Of a DNA stretch of 64,000 nucleotides, positions 52,646 to 63,175 are shown one piece after another. Below the pieces are notes generated by a model. That model saw only the letters and a program-made list of their open reading frames with translations, was not told the origin of the DNA and did not search any database. The position numbers and the translations under genes were made by a program. Source of the stretch: Bacteroidales bacterium H4 (lineage in GTDB: Bacteria > Bacteroidota > Bacteroidia > Bacteroidales > Muribaculaceae); the NCBI GenBank assembly GCA_001701165.1, contig DAAP01000044.1, positions 19,626 through 83,625 of the forward strand. Reading direction: 5' to 3'. How positions within the stretch are numbered: the first letter of the stretch is position 1; each line of letters opens with the position of its first letter.

Positions 52646-55600
52646 TTATTTGACATAGACCTTAGATGCTTTTCCACTGGCGCTGCGGCGTACGTAAATG
52701 CCGGGCGTCAGATTGTCGGCGTCTACGCGGATGCCTTGCAGGTTGAAGTACTCGGCAGCGGCGTTGTCGTCAATGGTGATGTCATCGACGGCACCGGTGA
52801 AGAAGAACACCTTATTGGATTCGCCGGACTCGATGCCGTTTTGGATAGCAGTGACGTAGTAGTTCCCTTGTTTTGCATCGGGGATGATGACGAAAGTGTC
52901 GGTCAGGCCTTCGCGAACCTTTTCGTCTTCATAGTACAGGTTGTAGGTGATGCCGGAAGCACCCTGTTTTTTGAATACAAGTTGGTCATCGTTGGCCAAG
53001 ACTGCCTTGATGGCCCAGTTGTATTTGAGTTTGTATTTCACGGACAGACGATACCAGTAACCGGGAGAGGCACTGTTGGTGAGGATGTCGCCCTTGTCGG
53101 GATCGCTGGGGAATGTGCCGTCTTCCATGGCATCGACGCCGAGGGGCTTGACGCCTGACTTGTGCGCAAGTGTATAGCCGATATATAGGTCGGCATCTTC
53201 CTTGATGAGATAGGGTTCGTTGAGGCGCACATCATTCCAACCTGTGGTGACAGAAGATACGGGCTGGTGGTAGACAATGTTTTCGTCTTCGGCGATTTCG
53301 ATGGCTACGTCAGTGACATCGGTGGAATATAGGGCGAAAAGGATATGGTCGATGCATTGTCCGACGTACGGTTTCAGGTCTTCCTTGGCAAAGCGAATGA
53401 ATGCATGGGGTGTAAGATCGCTTCCGGTAAGTCCGAGGCCGCCGATTTTAGTACCCTGAACGTAGGACATTGCGAGTGCCCGGTCGGGCGATTGCCAGCT
53501 GAGGTTGAGGCCATCGGCATTGGACACACCGGTAAGTGCGTAGGGTGCTACGCTCTTCTGTGCGATGGGACGATTTACGGAGACTGAACGTGTCGCGGGT
53601 GATTCCCAATCGTTTTCATAAACTGCGGTGACATAATATGTATAGATGTTGAACGACGGCAAGTTGTCCACGTAAGCCTTTTCGGTTGTGGTCGCAATGA
53701 CTTCGCCGTTGCGATATACATTGAATTTCACCGGCTTGGGCACTGCGGCGGACTTAGCTACAGCTTTGGGCGCTTTGGCGGTATATACAACGCTGATAGG
53801 CTCTTCGGTGGCCCGGACTGCGCTGAAGCCGAGACTTGCAGTTGTAGTCGATTCAGGCGCAAGTTCGGTGGTCGAACCGGACTCGCCGTCGATGAGATAT
53901 GCCCCGATGTAGATATTGTTGTCGGTAGCTATCGAGGATATGGTAGAGAGATTCATCCAGGTGAGGCCGTTGGTAAGGCTGACGCGTGCACCACCGTCCT
54001 TAAGCGGGCCTGCATCAATAATCAATGCAGAAGCGCCGCCGGGAACAGTTCCATTATAGGCGATGTAGAGGTCTTCTTCACCGGTGATTTCAACGGGCGT
54101 GGGAAGTTTGGCTGTATATACAGTCCCGGCATCAACATCGCCGTCTTTGACGGTGATTTCGGAAAGAGCCGTGCCTTTGGCGGTATAGACGCCAACCTTA
54201 AATTCGCCGATGGCAGCGCCGATGGCAAATTTGATGCGGTCTATCTTTAACCCTTTATAAGAGGCGAGTTCGTCTTTGGTAAACTGAGCGCCCCACAGCA
54301 TAGCCATATCCTCTTCGAAACCGGTAGTATAAGTGGCTTGGTCACATTTGGTCAATTTTGTATCCGTGTTCCATGACAGGTTAAACTCGTTGGTGTCTCG
54401 GTTATATGATGAACCGTCAATTTCGGGTGCGGCATATTTGTCAGGCAGCGAAACCTTTACGGCAAACTCCTCGGGATAAGATGTGTAGTAGTAGCCGTAA
54501 TCGGCGGTTAGGGTGTAAACATAACGTCCGGGGCCGGGGACTTCGTCCGTGTAGCTGGTGGCCGTGATGCCGGAGGCGATGACTTTGCCGTCGCGTGCGA
54601 GCGTATATCCGGAGGGCGCTTTTTTGGTGGTGGCATCTTCGACAGTGGCATACAATGCCCAGTTGCCGGGGATGCCGCCGCTCTTCAGCGTCTTCCACGT
54701 GGGAGATGTTTTCTCAAACCCTTTGGAGCTCGGAGAGGTGACCGAGAAGGTGTTGCCGCGTCCGTCAACGGCTACATTACCGGTGACGCCTATCGGATGA
54801 GCCTTGGGCGTATGTGTTACGTACAGACCGTAGGCATAAGTGTGACCGGGGGTCAGCTCGTAAGGTGTATCCAGCGCGAAGGTGCTCACCTTATTGGCCT
54901 GAATTGCTGAAAGCTCGGTGTCGGCAGCGTCTTGTGCGTAGTCGATGACTCCGTCTTTCATAACGAAAATCTTGACGCTGTTGATGACGGCCTCGGTAAA
55001 GATAGTCTTGATGTTCGTAATCTTTGCGTTGGTGCCGAAAGCTGTAAGGTCGTCAGCAGTGAAGACATTACGAAACCACACCTTGGTGTCTTTGGCAGCA
55101 CTGCCGCCTATCGAGTGCGTGGCTTCGGCCGAACCCCATGTGAGGTTGCTGCCTCCGGTAAGAGGTGCGGTCCATACAAGCACATGCTTGAAGTCGCCCG
55201 CCCAGGTATTGTAGCCGTAGTGTGCCGAGGGCGCAGACCTGGCGAAGTCAAGGATTGTCACCTTGCATGCGGTCGATGAGAGACGGTGTTCGTCGGGGTA
55301 ATCGGCCGATACATAGACCTGATGCTCCCCTACGGGAACATTGTTCATTATTGCGGTGTATTCTACGACGCCTGAATATTTGTTCGGGGCGCTGGTGATG
55401 GTTACGTCTGCCGGGTTGTAAAAGTCCCCGTCCATCATTACGCTATAACCCGTGGGAGCTTCGTCGACTTTATTGACGAGATTGGCGGTTACCAGATAGT
55501 CACCTGCGCCGGTAGCCACCCAGGTCTTGCCGTCGGTGCTGTACAGATCGCCTTTGCCGGGGGCATCGGTGGTCTTGTCTTTCATAAGCACGAAGTTCAT

Positions 55601-56095
55601 ATTGTATCCGCCCTCAACTTTGATGGCGAAAATGTATTCGGTGTTTTCTTTGATGGTTACGTGGCTGTCCAGATTAATCTTCAGTGTTGTATTCTTTTCG
55701 TATTTGCTGCGGTCGGCCACGCCTTGCGATACAACTTCGCCGTTTTCGTACACCAATCCGGTGACCTTGGAGACGTTACGATACTGGGCAAAGGTGATGC
55801 CGTCCACGACTTGACCGACATAACCTTTGAGGTCCTCGGCCGTAAACTTGGCGCCGGCGTATGCAACCTGCGCTTTTTGTAAGTCACTGTTGATAAAACC
55901 GTCTCCATTGTAGTCGTAGTCATCGTGCCACTGGAGGGTCTTGGGTGCTTCGGACGCACGCCATTGGAGGCGTACTTGCTGGAAGTAGGCATCGGCTACA
56001 AGCGTGTGCGCTCCGCCTCGCTTGGCATAAGCAGGCGCTGTACACAGCATCGCGGCAAGGGCCGCACCGAGGCTACGAGTTAAGTTTTTTTTCAT
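52646..56095 (-). CDS. Large secreted modular adhesin-like protein with sorting tail
   Basis: 1149 residues. Signal peptide 1-24 (TAPAYAK). A repeated unit occurs four times: FTAEDLKGYVGQVVDGITF (near 85), FTADDLTAFGTNAKITNI (near 350), FTKDELASYKGLKIDRIKF (near 603) and FAKEDLKPYVGQCIDHILF (near 903), each starting a beta-sandwich that ends in a LYIGY/LYIAYN-type strand. Between them are fibronectin-like linkers (GYSVMMDGDF, GKVIASGITATSYTDEVPG). An EF-hand-like loop DYDYNGDGFINSD lies near 60. The C-terminal 45 residues are the sorting tail (EYFNLQGIRV...LTPGIYVRR). Similar modules occur in surface adhesins and hemagglutinins; ligand unknown. Confidence 0.7.
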   Translation of the reverse strand: MKKNLTRSLGAALAAMLCTAPAYAKRGGAHTLVADAYFQQVRLQWRASEAPKTLQWHDDYDYNGDGFINSDLQKAQVAYAGAKFTAEDLKGYVGQVVDGITFAQYRNVSKVTGLVYENGEVVSQGVADRSKYEKNTTLKINLDSHVTIKENTEYIFAIKVEGGYNMNFVLMKDKTTDAPGKGDLYSTDGKTWVATGAGDYLVTANLVNKVDEAPTGYSVMMDGDFYNPADVTITSAPNKYSGVVEYTAIMNNVPVGEHQVYVSADYPDEHRLSSTACKVTILDFARSAPSAHYGYNTWAGDFKHVLVWTAPLTGGSNLTWGSAEATHSIGGSAAKDTKVWFRNVFTADDLTAFGTNAKITNIKTIFTEAVINSVKIFVMKDGVIDYAQDAADTELSAIQANKVSTFALDTPYELTPGHTYAYGLYVTHTPKAHPIGVTGNVAVDGRGNTFSVTSPSSKGFEKTSPTWKTLKSGGIPGNWALYATVEDATTKKAPSGYTLARDGKVIASGITATSYTDEVPGPGRYVYTLTADYGYYYTSYPEEFAVKVSLPDKYAAPEIDGSSYNRDTNEFNLSWNTDTKLTKCDQATYTTGFEEDMAMLWGAQFTKDELASYKGLKIDRIKFAIGAAIGEFKVGVYTAKGTALSEITVKDGDVDAGTVYTAKLPTPVEITGEEDLYIAYNGTVPGGASALIIDAGPLKDGGARVSLTNGLTWMNLSTISSIATDNNIYIGAYLIDGESGSTTELAPESTTTASLGFSAVRATEEPISVVYTAKAPKAVAKSAAVPKPVKFNVYRNGEVIATTTEKAYVDNLPSFNIYTYYVTAVYENDWESPATRSVSVNRPIAQKSVAPYALTGVSNADGLNLSWQSPDRALAMSYVQGTKIGGLGLTGSDLTPHAFIRFAKEDLKPYVGQCIDHILFALYSTDVTDVAIEIAEDENIVYHQPVSSVTTGWNDVRLNEPYLIKEDADLYIGYTLAHKSGVKPLGVDAMEDGTFPSDPDKGDILTNSASPGYWYRLSVKYKLKYNWAIKAVLANDDQLVFKKQGASGITYNLYYEDEKVREGLTDTFVIIPDAKQGNYYVTAIQNGIESGESNKVFFFTGAVDDITIDDNAAAEYFNLQGIRVDADNLTPGIYVRRSASGKASKVYVK

Positions 56096-56804
56096 AGACC
56101 TTGATTGGGGGGGTTAGGGGGGTGAGTAAATATGTGGATAAGTCTGTCAATATTTCTATTGTTGTTTCGGAATACGCGTAACGATTTGATTCCGCCTGAC
56201 CATAGTGTCTGCCGTGGATGTGTGTCCCTCCGCTCTCGGAAGCGTTCTTCCCTCGGACGCTATCTTGCTCCGTTATCAGACTTTATCGGCAGCAAATGTA
56301 CGTATTTTATGCGAAATAACAAGCATTTATGATGTTTTTTTGCCGCATCGCATTTTTTTTTCAATCCGTCTCGGCGACAGATTTCCCGCTCCGCCTATAT
56401 GTGAGCGCGATTACCCCCCCGACTGCTACGTCGGTTATGCCATTCCATTGTTTGGATGCCTCGTATTCACAGACAATCCTTTGCAGAAATCTCCAACCGC
56501 ATTTCGTCCGAAGTTTCAGCGATGCATATCACGACCGGGAAGTCCGTGTCTAAGGGCCAAGCTTCGTCGTACATCCTGACGGAATACACTCCAAAGATGT
56601 ATTCCAAGAAGATGTATTCCAAACATTGATGCGACACTGTCGGCCGATATTTTTTGCGGGTTGGGAATTTAGTTGTAACTTCGTGGAGGCAAACGGCGAC
56701 CGCGGGCAAGCGACTCGGCCGTGCCGCATAATTTCTCCGGCGCTGATGTCGGCCTCTGTGCTGCACATCAACGTCTTAAAATGACAACCGAAACGGACGC
56801 ATCA
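56096..56804. other. Divergent intergenic region with two promoters
   Basis: About 700 bases. On the - strand TACATTTG at 56293-56300 is a -7 box for the adhesin-like gene, with a leader of about 190 bases. On the + strand TTTG at 56652-56655, 19 bases, TAACTTCG at 56675-56682 (one mismatch) would serve the S41 peptidase. A 15-bp unit is repeated head to tail at 56594-56623. C-rich and G-rich runs near 56110 and 56415 are notable. No gene is called here. Confidence 0.45.
56594..56623 (+). repeat. Two 15-bp tandem repeats
   Basis: AAGATGTATTCCAAG (56594-56608) then AAGATGTATTCCAAA (56609-56623), one mismatch, in a non-coding stretch upstream of the S41 promoter. Confidence 0.7.
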
Positions 56805-58493
56805 ATGAAGATACGACACATCCTGATGGCGTCGGCGGCGGTTCTGGCTATGGCCGGTGCCGCCTTTGCCGGCGTACGCGGCGGCAAAGATGCCGCACAT
56901 TTCTCCAAATCAGACATCACGCAAAACCTCAAGCTATTCAACAGCATCTACAAGGAGCTGACAATGAACTATGTGGATACGCTGGACGCCAAGGCGACCA
57001 TGCGCACCGCCATAGACGCACTGCTCGGGCAAATAGACCCGTATACCGAGTACTTCAGCATCGATGAGCGCGACAACATCACTTCCGTAACCACGGGCGA
57101 ATATGCCGGCATCGGGTCGGTGATACAGCGTCGCGACAGCGTGGTGGTGCTGACTGCTCCATCTTGGAATTCGCCGGCGCGGCGCGCCGGCGTGCGCCAC
57201 GGCGATGTCCTCATAAGCATCGATGGCGACAGCGTGACCCCGGCAATGGACATCTCGGAGGTTAGCCGCCGACTCAAGGGTCGCCCCGGTACGGAGGTGC
57301 GGCTGCGACTGCGCCGTCCGTGGGTGGACGCAGACAGCGTCTTGGACATTACAGTGACGCGCGGCACCATTACCATCGACCCGCTGCCATATTACGGATA
57401 TATCGGCGATGGTATCGGATATATAGACATCACCACCTTCAACGAAAAGACCGGTACGGAGGTGCGCAATGCCGTGGCAACGCTCAAGCGCGACCCGCGT
57501 GTCAAGAGCCTCGTACTCGACCTGCGTGACAACGGCGGCGGCATCGTCGACGGCGCCGTACAAATCGTGTCGAATTTCGTACCCAAAGGCACGGAGGTGT
57601 TGACTATACGCGGCCGCGAAACTCGCAACCGCCGCACCTACAAGACCACCTCTGCACCACAGGATACAAAGATTCCGCTGGTGATATTGGTCAATGACGG
57701 CACTGCCAGTGCAGCCGAAATAGTCACCGGAGCACTCCAAGACCTTGACCGCGCTGTCATCGTGGGACGCCGCACATTTGGCAAGGGTCTGGTGCAGAAT
57801 GTGCGCCCGCTACCTTACGACGGACTGCTCAAGGTTACCACCGGACGATATTACATACCCAGCGGCCGCCTTATCCAGGCCATAGATTACGGTCATCGCA
57901 ACAACGATGGCTCGGTGGCACGCATACCCGACTCGCTGACGACGGTATACCATACGGCGGCAGGCCGCGAGGTACGCGATGGCGGCGGCATCACGCCCGA
58001 TACGACAGTGTCGCTACCCGAAAGCAATCGCCTGCTGTACACGCTCTACAACAGCTTCGTAATCGACAACTTTGCCAACCGCTACGCCAATAAGCATCCC
58101 GATGTTCCGACAGACACTCTGGACTGGCATCCGGACAGCACACTCTTTGAAGACTTCAAAGCCTTTGTAGACCCGGCCAAACTCAAGTATGACTCACCTT
58201 ATGCCGCCGGCATCAAGTATCTGCGCGATGCCGCACGTGTCGAGGACTATCTCACGCCGGAGGTGAAGTCCGCGCTCGACAGCCTCGAGAATATGCTCAA
58301 ACCCGACTTGGCACGCGATATAGAGCGGCGCCGCAACCAAATTATGGAAGTGCTCGAGGACGAGATTGCCGCCCGCTATTTCAGCACACGCGATCTCTCG
58401 GCTCGCGCCGTCAAGAATGACCCGGATGTAGATGCGGCACGCGCCATACTCACGGACATGCGGCGATATGATGCCATATTGCGCAAGAAATGA
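56805..58493 (+). CDS. S41 family C-terminal processing peptidase
   Basis: 562 residues from MKIRHILMASAAVL at 56805, which gives a clean signal peptide; an ATG at 56781 would add eight residues. A PDZ domain covers about 80-165 (GEYAGIGSVIQRRDSVVVL ... RHGDVLISIDGDSVT). The protease core follows: GYIDITTFNEKTG, LVLDLRDNGGGIVDGAVQI, catalytic serine in VNDGTASAAEIV and lysine in RRTFGKGLVQ. It cleaves misfolded or C-terminally tagged proteins in the periplasm. The stop codon overlaps the mfd start (ATGATGA context at 58490), so the two are coupled. Confidence 0.92.
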   Translation: MKIRHILMASAAVLAMAGAAFAGVRGGKDAAHFSKSDITQNLKLFNSIYKELTMNYVDTLDAKATMRTAIDALLGQIDPYTEYFSIDERDNITSVTTGEYAGIGSVIQRRDSVVVLTAPSWNSPARRAGVRHGDVLISIDGDSVTPAMDISEVSRRLKGRPGTEVRLRLRRPWVDADSVLDITVTRGTITIDPLPYYGYIGDGIGYIDITTFNEKTGTEVRNAVATLKRDPRVKSLVLDLRDNGGGIVDGAVQIVSNFVPKGTEVLTIRGRETRNRRTYKTTSAPQDTKIPLVILVNDGTASAAEIVTGALQDLDRAVIVGRRTFGKGLVQNVRPLPYDGLLKVTTGRYYIPSGRLIQAIDYGHRNNDGSVARIPDSLTTVYHTAAGREVRDGGGITPDTTVSLPESNRLLYTLYNSFVIDNFANRYANKHPDVPTDTLDWHPDSTLFEDFKAFVDPAKLKYDSPYAAGIKYLRDAARVEDYLTPEVKSALDSLENMLKPDLARDIERRRNQIMEVLEDEIAARYFSTRDLSARAVKNDPDVDAARAILTDMRRYDAILRKK

Positions 58494-61400
58494 TGAATAC
58501 GAAGGCTGTCAAATCCTCTGTCGGCGGCGATACGCCGTTGGCAGTCATCAGTGCCGCCTTTGCCGCCGGTCGCTCGGAGGCGCTCAAGGCCTTGGCACAT
58601 CGCCGCCGCAGCATAATCTACGGCGCCAGCGGAAGTGCCGCCGCCATGGCCCTGGCGGCATTGCCGGTCGGCCGTAAGGCGCTCACGGCTTTGGTGATAG
58701 GCGCCGATAGCGATGACGCGGCATGCCTGTACGGCGATCTATGCCGCGTGGCCGGGGACGAGGCCGTGGCCATACTTCCATCGGGCTACCGTCGCAGCAT
58801 CAAGTACGGACAAGAGGACGAGGCTTCGCGTATACTGCGTACACAGACGCTCACGCGCCTGCTCGGCGAGACCGATACGAATCATTCGCCGCTGCGCTTC
58901 ATTGTATCCTATCCCGAGGCACTGGCCGAACGCGTGGCTTCGCGCGACGAAGTAGACAACCATACCGTCACTCTACGCGTAGGCCAAAGCATCGACCCCA
59001 AAGATTTGCTACAAACGCTGCTGGACAATGGCTTCAGCAAAGTCGACTACGTCTACATACCCGGACAGGTGGCCATGCGTGGCGGCATCCTTGATGTCTT
59101 CGGCTTCAATGACGAGCGGCCTGTGCGCATCGACTTTTTCGGCGATGATGTCGAGAGCATCCGCTTTTTCGATGTCGAAACGCAGTTGTCCGATGACAAG
59201 ACGGATAGTGTGTCCATAGCCGCCGATGTCACGCGGCTGGCCAAGGACAATCCCTCGCTGCTCCAATTTGTGGACGAAAAGACGCTGGTGGCCGTGCGTG
59301 CCGGCATAGACGTCTGCGCACGCGTGCATGCCGTAGCCGCTTCGGACATTGCCGTCAATGCCCTTACGGCGTCAAGTGAAGACGGCATGACCCTCGCGGA
59401 CATACGCGCCGACATCGTGGACGCCGACGCTTTTGCCGAGCGCTATGACGCCATGCGCCGCATGACACTGTGTGCCGCAGCCGACCCGGCCTCGAAGCAC
59501 TCCGAGCAATCGAAGGACTCCGACACCACCAAGAAAACTGCCTCTCTGGACCTGCATTGCTCGCCGCAGGGCATTTATCACAAGAATTTCGAGCTGATAA
59601 CCAAGTCATTGGGTGACTTTGCCGGGCGTGGCTACAAAATATATATACTCAGTGACAGCGTCCGCCAAATACAGCGCTTGCGCGACATCTTTGCCGACCG
59701 TGGCGACGACATAACCTTCGGCGGCGTCGAGGGCACGCTGCACGAGGGTTTTGTAGACCACGAACATAAGGCGTGCGTATTCACCGACCATCAGATTTTT
59801 GACCGCTTTCACAAGTACACACTGCGCAGCGAAAGAGCACGCAGCGGACGCGTCGCACTGTCACTCAAGGAACTGGGCGCAATACAGCCCGGCGACTACA
59901 TAGTGCACGTGGACCACGGCGTAGGCCGTTTTGCCGGTCTGTTGCGTGCCAATGTCAACGGACATACGCAGGAGATGATTAAGCTGGTCTATCAAAACGA
60001 GGACATCGTCTTTGTATCCATACACGCGCTGCACAAACTCTCCAAATACCGTGGCCAAGACGGCGAGGCGCCCAAGCTGAACAAGCTGGGCTCGGGCGCA
60101 TGGAACCGCATAAAAGAGCGCACCAAAAGTCGCCTGAAAGATATTGCCCGCGACCTTATACGCCTGTATGCAGCGCGTAAGGATCAGCAGGGTCATGCAT
60201 TTGCTCCGGACAGCTATATGCAGAACGAGCTTGAAGCATCGTTTGTCTACGAGGACACCCCGGACCAGATTACAGCGACGCAGGCTGTCAAGTCAGACAT
60301 GGAAAGCCCACGACCCATGGACCGCCTGATATGCGGCGACGTGGGCTTTGGCAAGACCGAGATAGCCGTGCGCGCAGCCTTCAAAGCTGCCGTGGATGGC
60401 AAGCAGACCGCCATATTGGTGCCCACCACGGTCCTTGCATATCAGCATTACAACACCTTCAGCGAACGCCTCAAAGATTTTCCGGTGCGTGTCGAATACC
60501 TGTCGCGAGCCCGCTCGGCCAAGGACACCAAGGCCATACTTGCCGACCTTGCCGAGGGCAAGATAGACATCATCATAGGCACGCACAAACTTATCGGCAA
60601 GTCCGTGCATTTCCATGACTTGGGGCTGCTGGTGATAGACGAGGAACAAAAATTCGGCGTAGCCGTCAAGGAACGCCTCAAGCAGATGAAGGTGTCGGTG
60701 GACACACTCACCATGAGCGCCACACCAATACCGCGTACGCTACAATTCTCGCTCATGGGCGCGCGCGACCTTTCGTCGCTGACCACTCCGCCGGCCAATC
60801 GTTACCCCATAGTCACCAATGTGGACACTCTCAGCGATGACTTGCTGACCGAGGCCATAGGTTTCGAGCTTGCGCGCGGCGGTCAGGTTTTCATCATCAA
60901 TAATCGTATCGAGGGACTGTACCGCCTGCAAAACATGGTAAGCCGACTTGTCCCGGATGCGCGCTCTATAGTTGCGCACGGGCAAATGCCCCCCGAAGCA
61001 CTCGAAAAGGCCATCATCGACTTCACCAACCACGACTATGACATCCTTATAGCCACCACTATCATCGAATCGGGCATTGACATGCCCAATGTCAACACCA
61101 TCATAGTCAACAATGCCCAGAACTTCGGACTGAGCGAGCTGCACCAGTTGCGCGGACGCGTGGGCCGCAGCAGCCGCAAGGCCTTCTGCTACCTGCTTGT
61201 CCCACCGGACGCCGAACTTACCAGCGTGGCACGCCGACGCTTGCAGGCCATAGAGAGTTTCAGCGACTTAGGCAGCGGAATACACATCGCCATGCAAGAC
61301 CTGGATATACGTGGCGCCGGCAACCTCCTGGGCGCCGAGCAAAGCGGATTTATCGCAGACCTTGGCTACGAAACATACCAAAAAATATTGAAGGAAGCGG

Positions 61401-61954
61401 TCACCGAATTGCGCACGCAGGAATTTGCGGACACCATGAAAGCGTCCACGGACACTGTCGGAGACGGCGCCACGGATTCCGATGATTTTGTGGCCGACAC
61501 CACGGTGGAAAGCGACCTCGAATTGCTGCTACCAGCCGACTATGTGCCACAGGAATCCGAACGCATAAGCCTTTACCGCGAATTAGACAATATAGAACGT
61601 CAGGACGACCTCGAAGCTTTTGCCGCACGACTTATCGACCGTTTCGGCCCTATTCCGGCGGTAGCTCGCGAATTGTTGCTGGTGCCGCGCCTGCGCCGCG
61701 ATGCACGCCGCTTGGGCATAGAGAAAGTTGTTCTGAAAAACGGCAAAATGTACACCTACTTTGTAGATGCGTCCAACATCGCCTATTATCAGTCAGCGAT
61801 GTTCGGTCGTATGCTCAGTTATCTCAACCTCAACAGCCGACGCGTACACATCCGCGAAAACGCCGGACGCCGCTCCTTCGTCATCGACTCCGTGCCCACG
61901 GTGCATGACGCCGTCTCGGCGCTCGAGACAGCCCTCACCCTCCCCGTGGCCTGA
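58490..61954 (+). CDS. mfd: Transcription-repair coupling factor
   Basis: 1154 residues, usual for Mfd. N-terminal UvrB-like part (about 1-350, with GGILDVFGFNDERPVRIDFF), then the CarD-like RNA polymerase-interacting domain (GDYIVHVDHGVGRFAGLL, near 467), the SF2 translocase (Walker A GDVGFGKTE near 617, DEEQ box VIDEEQKFGV near 718, SATPIPRTLQFSL, QLRGRVGRS), and the C-terminal TRCF domain. It removes stalled RNA polymerase at lesions and recruits UvrA. The ATG at 58490 overlaps the stop of the S41 gene; a second ATG is adjacent. Confidence 0.97.
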   Translation: MMNTKAVKSSVGGDTPLAVISAAFAAGRSEALKALAHRRRSIIYGASGSAAAMALAALPVGRKALTALVIGADSDDAACLYGDLCRVAGDEAVAILPSGYRRSIKYGQEDEASRILRTQTLTRLLGETDTNHSPLRFIVSYPEALAERVASRDEVDNHTVTLRVGQSIDPKDLLQTLLDNGFSKVDYVYIPGQVAMRGGILDVFGFNDERPVRIDFFGDDVESIRFFDVETQLSDDKTDSVSIAADVTRLAKDNPSLLQFVDEKTLVAVRAGIDVCARVHAVAASDIAVNALTASSEDGMTLADIRADIVDADAFAERYDAMRRMTLCAAADPASKHSEQSKDSDTTKKTASLDLHCSPQGIYHKNFELITKSLGDFAGRGYKIYILSDSVRQIQRLRDIFADRGDDITFGGVEGTLHEGFVDHEHKACVFTDHQIFDRFHKYTLRSERARSGRVALSLKELGAIQPGDYIVHVDHGVGRFAGLLRANVNGHTQEMIKLVYQNEDIVFVSIHALHKLSKYRGQDGEAPKLNKLGSGAWNRIKERTKSRLKDIARDLIRLYAARKDQQGHAFAPDSYMQNELEASFVYEDTPDQITATQAVKSDMESPRPMDRLICGDVGFGKTEIAVRAAFKAAVDGKQTAILVPTTVLAYQHYNTFSERLKDFPVRVEYLSRARSAKDTKAILADLAEGKIDIIIGTHKLIGKSVHFHDLGLLVIDEEQKFGVAVKERLKQMKVSVDTLTMSATPIPRTLQFSLMGARDLSSLTTPPANRYPIVTNVDTLSDDLLTEAIGFELARGGQVFIINNRIEGLYRLQNMVSRLVPDARSIVAHGQMPPEALEKAIIDFTNHDYDILIATTIIESGIDMPNVNTIIVNNAQNFGLSELHQLRGRVGRSSRKAFCYLLVPPDAELTSVARRRLQAIESFSDLGSGIHIAMQDLDIRGAGNLLGAEQSGFIADLGYETYQKILKEAVTELRTQEFADTMKASTDTVGDGATDSDDFVADTTVESDLELLLPADYVPQESERISLYRELDNIERQDDLEAFAARLIDRFGPIPAVARELLLVPRLRRDARRLGIEKVVLKNGKMYTYFVDASNIAYYQSAMFGRMLSYLNLNSRRVHIRENAGRRSFVIDSVPTVHDAVSALETALTLPVA

Positions 61955-62031
61955 CGGAAAGCTTTTGCCCAAGTCAAGGAGACCACGCCGTGCTACTCGA
62001 AATTGATTAGCGTAACTAATAGACCTCGGCG

Positions 62032-62853
62032 TCAATGGGCGCGGACAACGAGCCAGTTGGTTTGGTAGATGGAACGGACAGCAAAGAGCAGACGTGCCGG
62101 AGCACCCTCATCGGCGCGGAACCACCCGTAATTCCAGCCCATGCCCATGTCGAGATACAGCGCGTGGCGCACGCCCATGTGTACAAGAGCATTAACAAAA
62201 CAGTCCAGAGAGACCGGATAACAGGACTGGATGATGGTAAATCCGCCGTCCGGTGTGATTCCAACGTCAGCCTTCTCACTTCGTCGGTCGAAGAGACAGA
62301 CTGCGCGGTATATGTTTTTCTTAGTCCGGAATATCGGTCGTCCGCCATAGACGTCTTTGCCGTTATACACCAGAAGCATCTGCTGGAACAGACTGCCGCC
62401 ATCGGCTTCTGCCCGGCGAATCATGACCTCGAGGCTGTCCATGGGCGCTATGACGACGCGTCCCCGGGTGCTACACAGCAGTCCGGTGTTTGCCTCACAG
62501 TTGTATCCGTGGCGAAGCCTCCCGACGCTGACGTAATCGCCGGCAACATTAGCGGCACTGAAGCTGTCCGTTCTTTCACCGGTGAAGGCCGCCTCGACGC
62601 ACAAGCAGACCTTGGGGTCATCGATGTCCGGTATCATCGAATCTACCAGCTCGACGGAAGCCCTTGATGTCTTGATGTCCAGTCGAATGAAATCCTTGCC
62701 GTCCATACTTATTAGGGACTGCGAAACAATGGAATCGGCGACACCGAGACCTTCGGCATCGTCAGTGTGTCCTCCTGTATGTGCACAAGCGGCAACGAAT
62801 ACCGCCATGAATGCGGCCTGTGTAGCAACCGCAAATTGGTGTGGAAGTTTCAT
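62032..62853 (-). CDS. Lipoprotein with a phosphodiester-glycosidase-like (NAGPA/DUF2233) domain
   Basis: 273 residues. Lipobox cysteine C23 (FVAAC), then AHTGG. Late segments resemble the NAGPA fold: NIYRAVCLFDRRSEKADVGI, PDGGFTIIQSCYP, and a long helix before HALYLDMGMGWNYGWFR, where the family usually has LDGGGS. The match is partial (the GGGS loop is not kept), so this is tentative. It converges with mfd and has its own -7 box at 62992-62999. No operon partner. Confidence 0.5.
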   Translation of the reverse strand: MKLPHQFAVATQAAFMAVFVAACAHTGGHTDDAEGLGVADSIVSQSLISMDGKDFIRLDIKTSRASVELVDSMIPDIDDPKVCLCVEAAFTGERTDSFSAANVAGDYVSVGRLRHGYNCEANTGLLCSTRGRVVIAPMDSLEVMIRRAEADGGSLFQQMLLVYNGKDVYGGRPIFRTKKNIYRAVCLFDRRSEKADVGITPDGGFTIIQSCYPVSLDCFVNALVHMGVRHALYLDMGMGWNYGWFRADEGAPARLLFAVRSIYQTNWLVVRAH

Positions 62854-63175
62854 TTTGGTTAGTAGTCTTGTCCGATGTAGTGTCGGTCTCCTTGGGAGAT
62901 TGTAAAAAAACAGGTTATTATTAAGGCTCTTGTTTAAGGGATAAGCTGCGCCACGCGCCGGATGTCAACGTTGGACGTCAGCTTCTAACGACAAAATTAC
63001 TCTTTTATTTTCGAACTTACAATACCCGTACCCAATTCAAGACGATTGCGACCACGGCTCTTTCATTCGAAAAATCGGCAAAAAGCTTAAAATAGTGCTA
63101 TTTATAGTGAGTATGACCTTGTGTCTTTTGTGATTATAGGGAACACCGACAAAATGCAAGAGTAACCGGAGGGGG
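62854..63175. other. Intergenic region with one - strand promoter element
   Basis: 322 bases between two - strand genes. TAATTTTG on the - strand at 62992-62999 (exact TAnnTTTG) is the likely -7 box of the 62032-62853 gene, with a leader near 135 bases. Nothing else is recognised. Confidence 0.45.
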
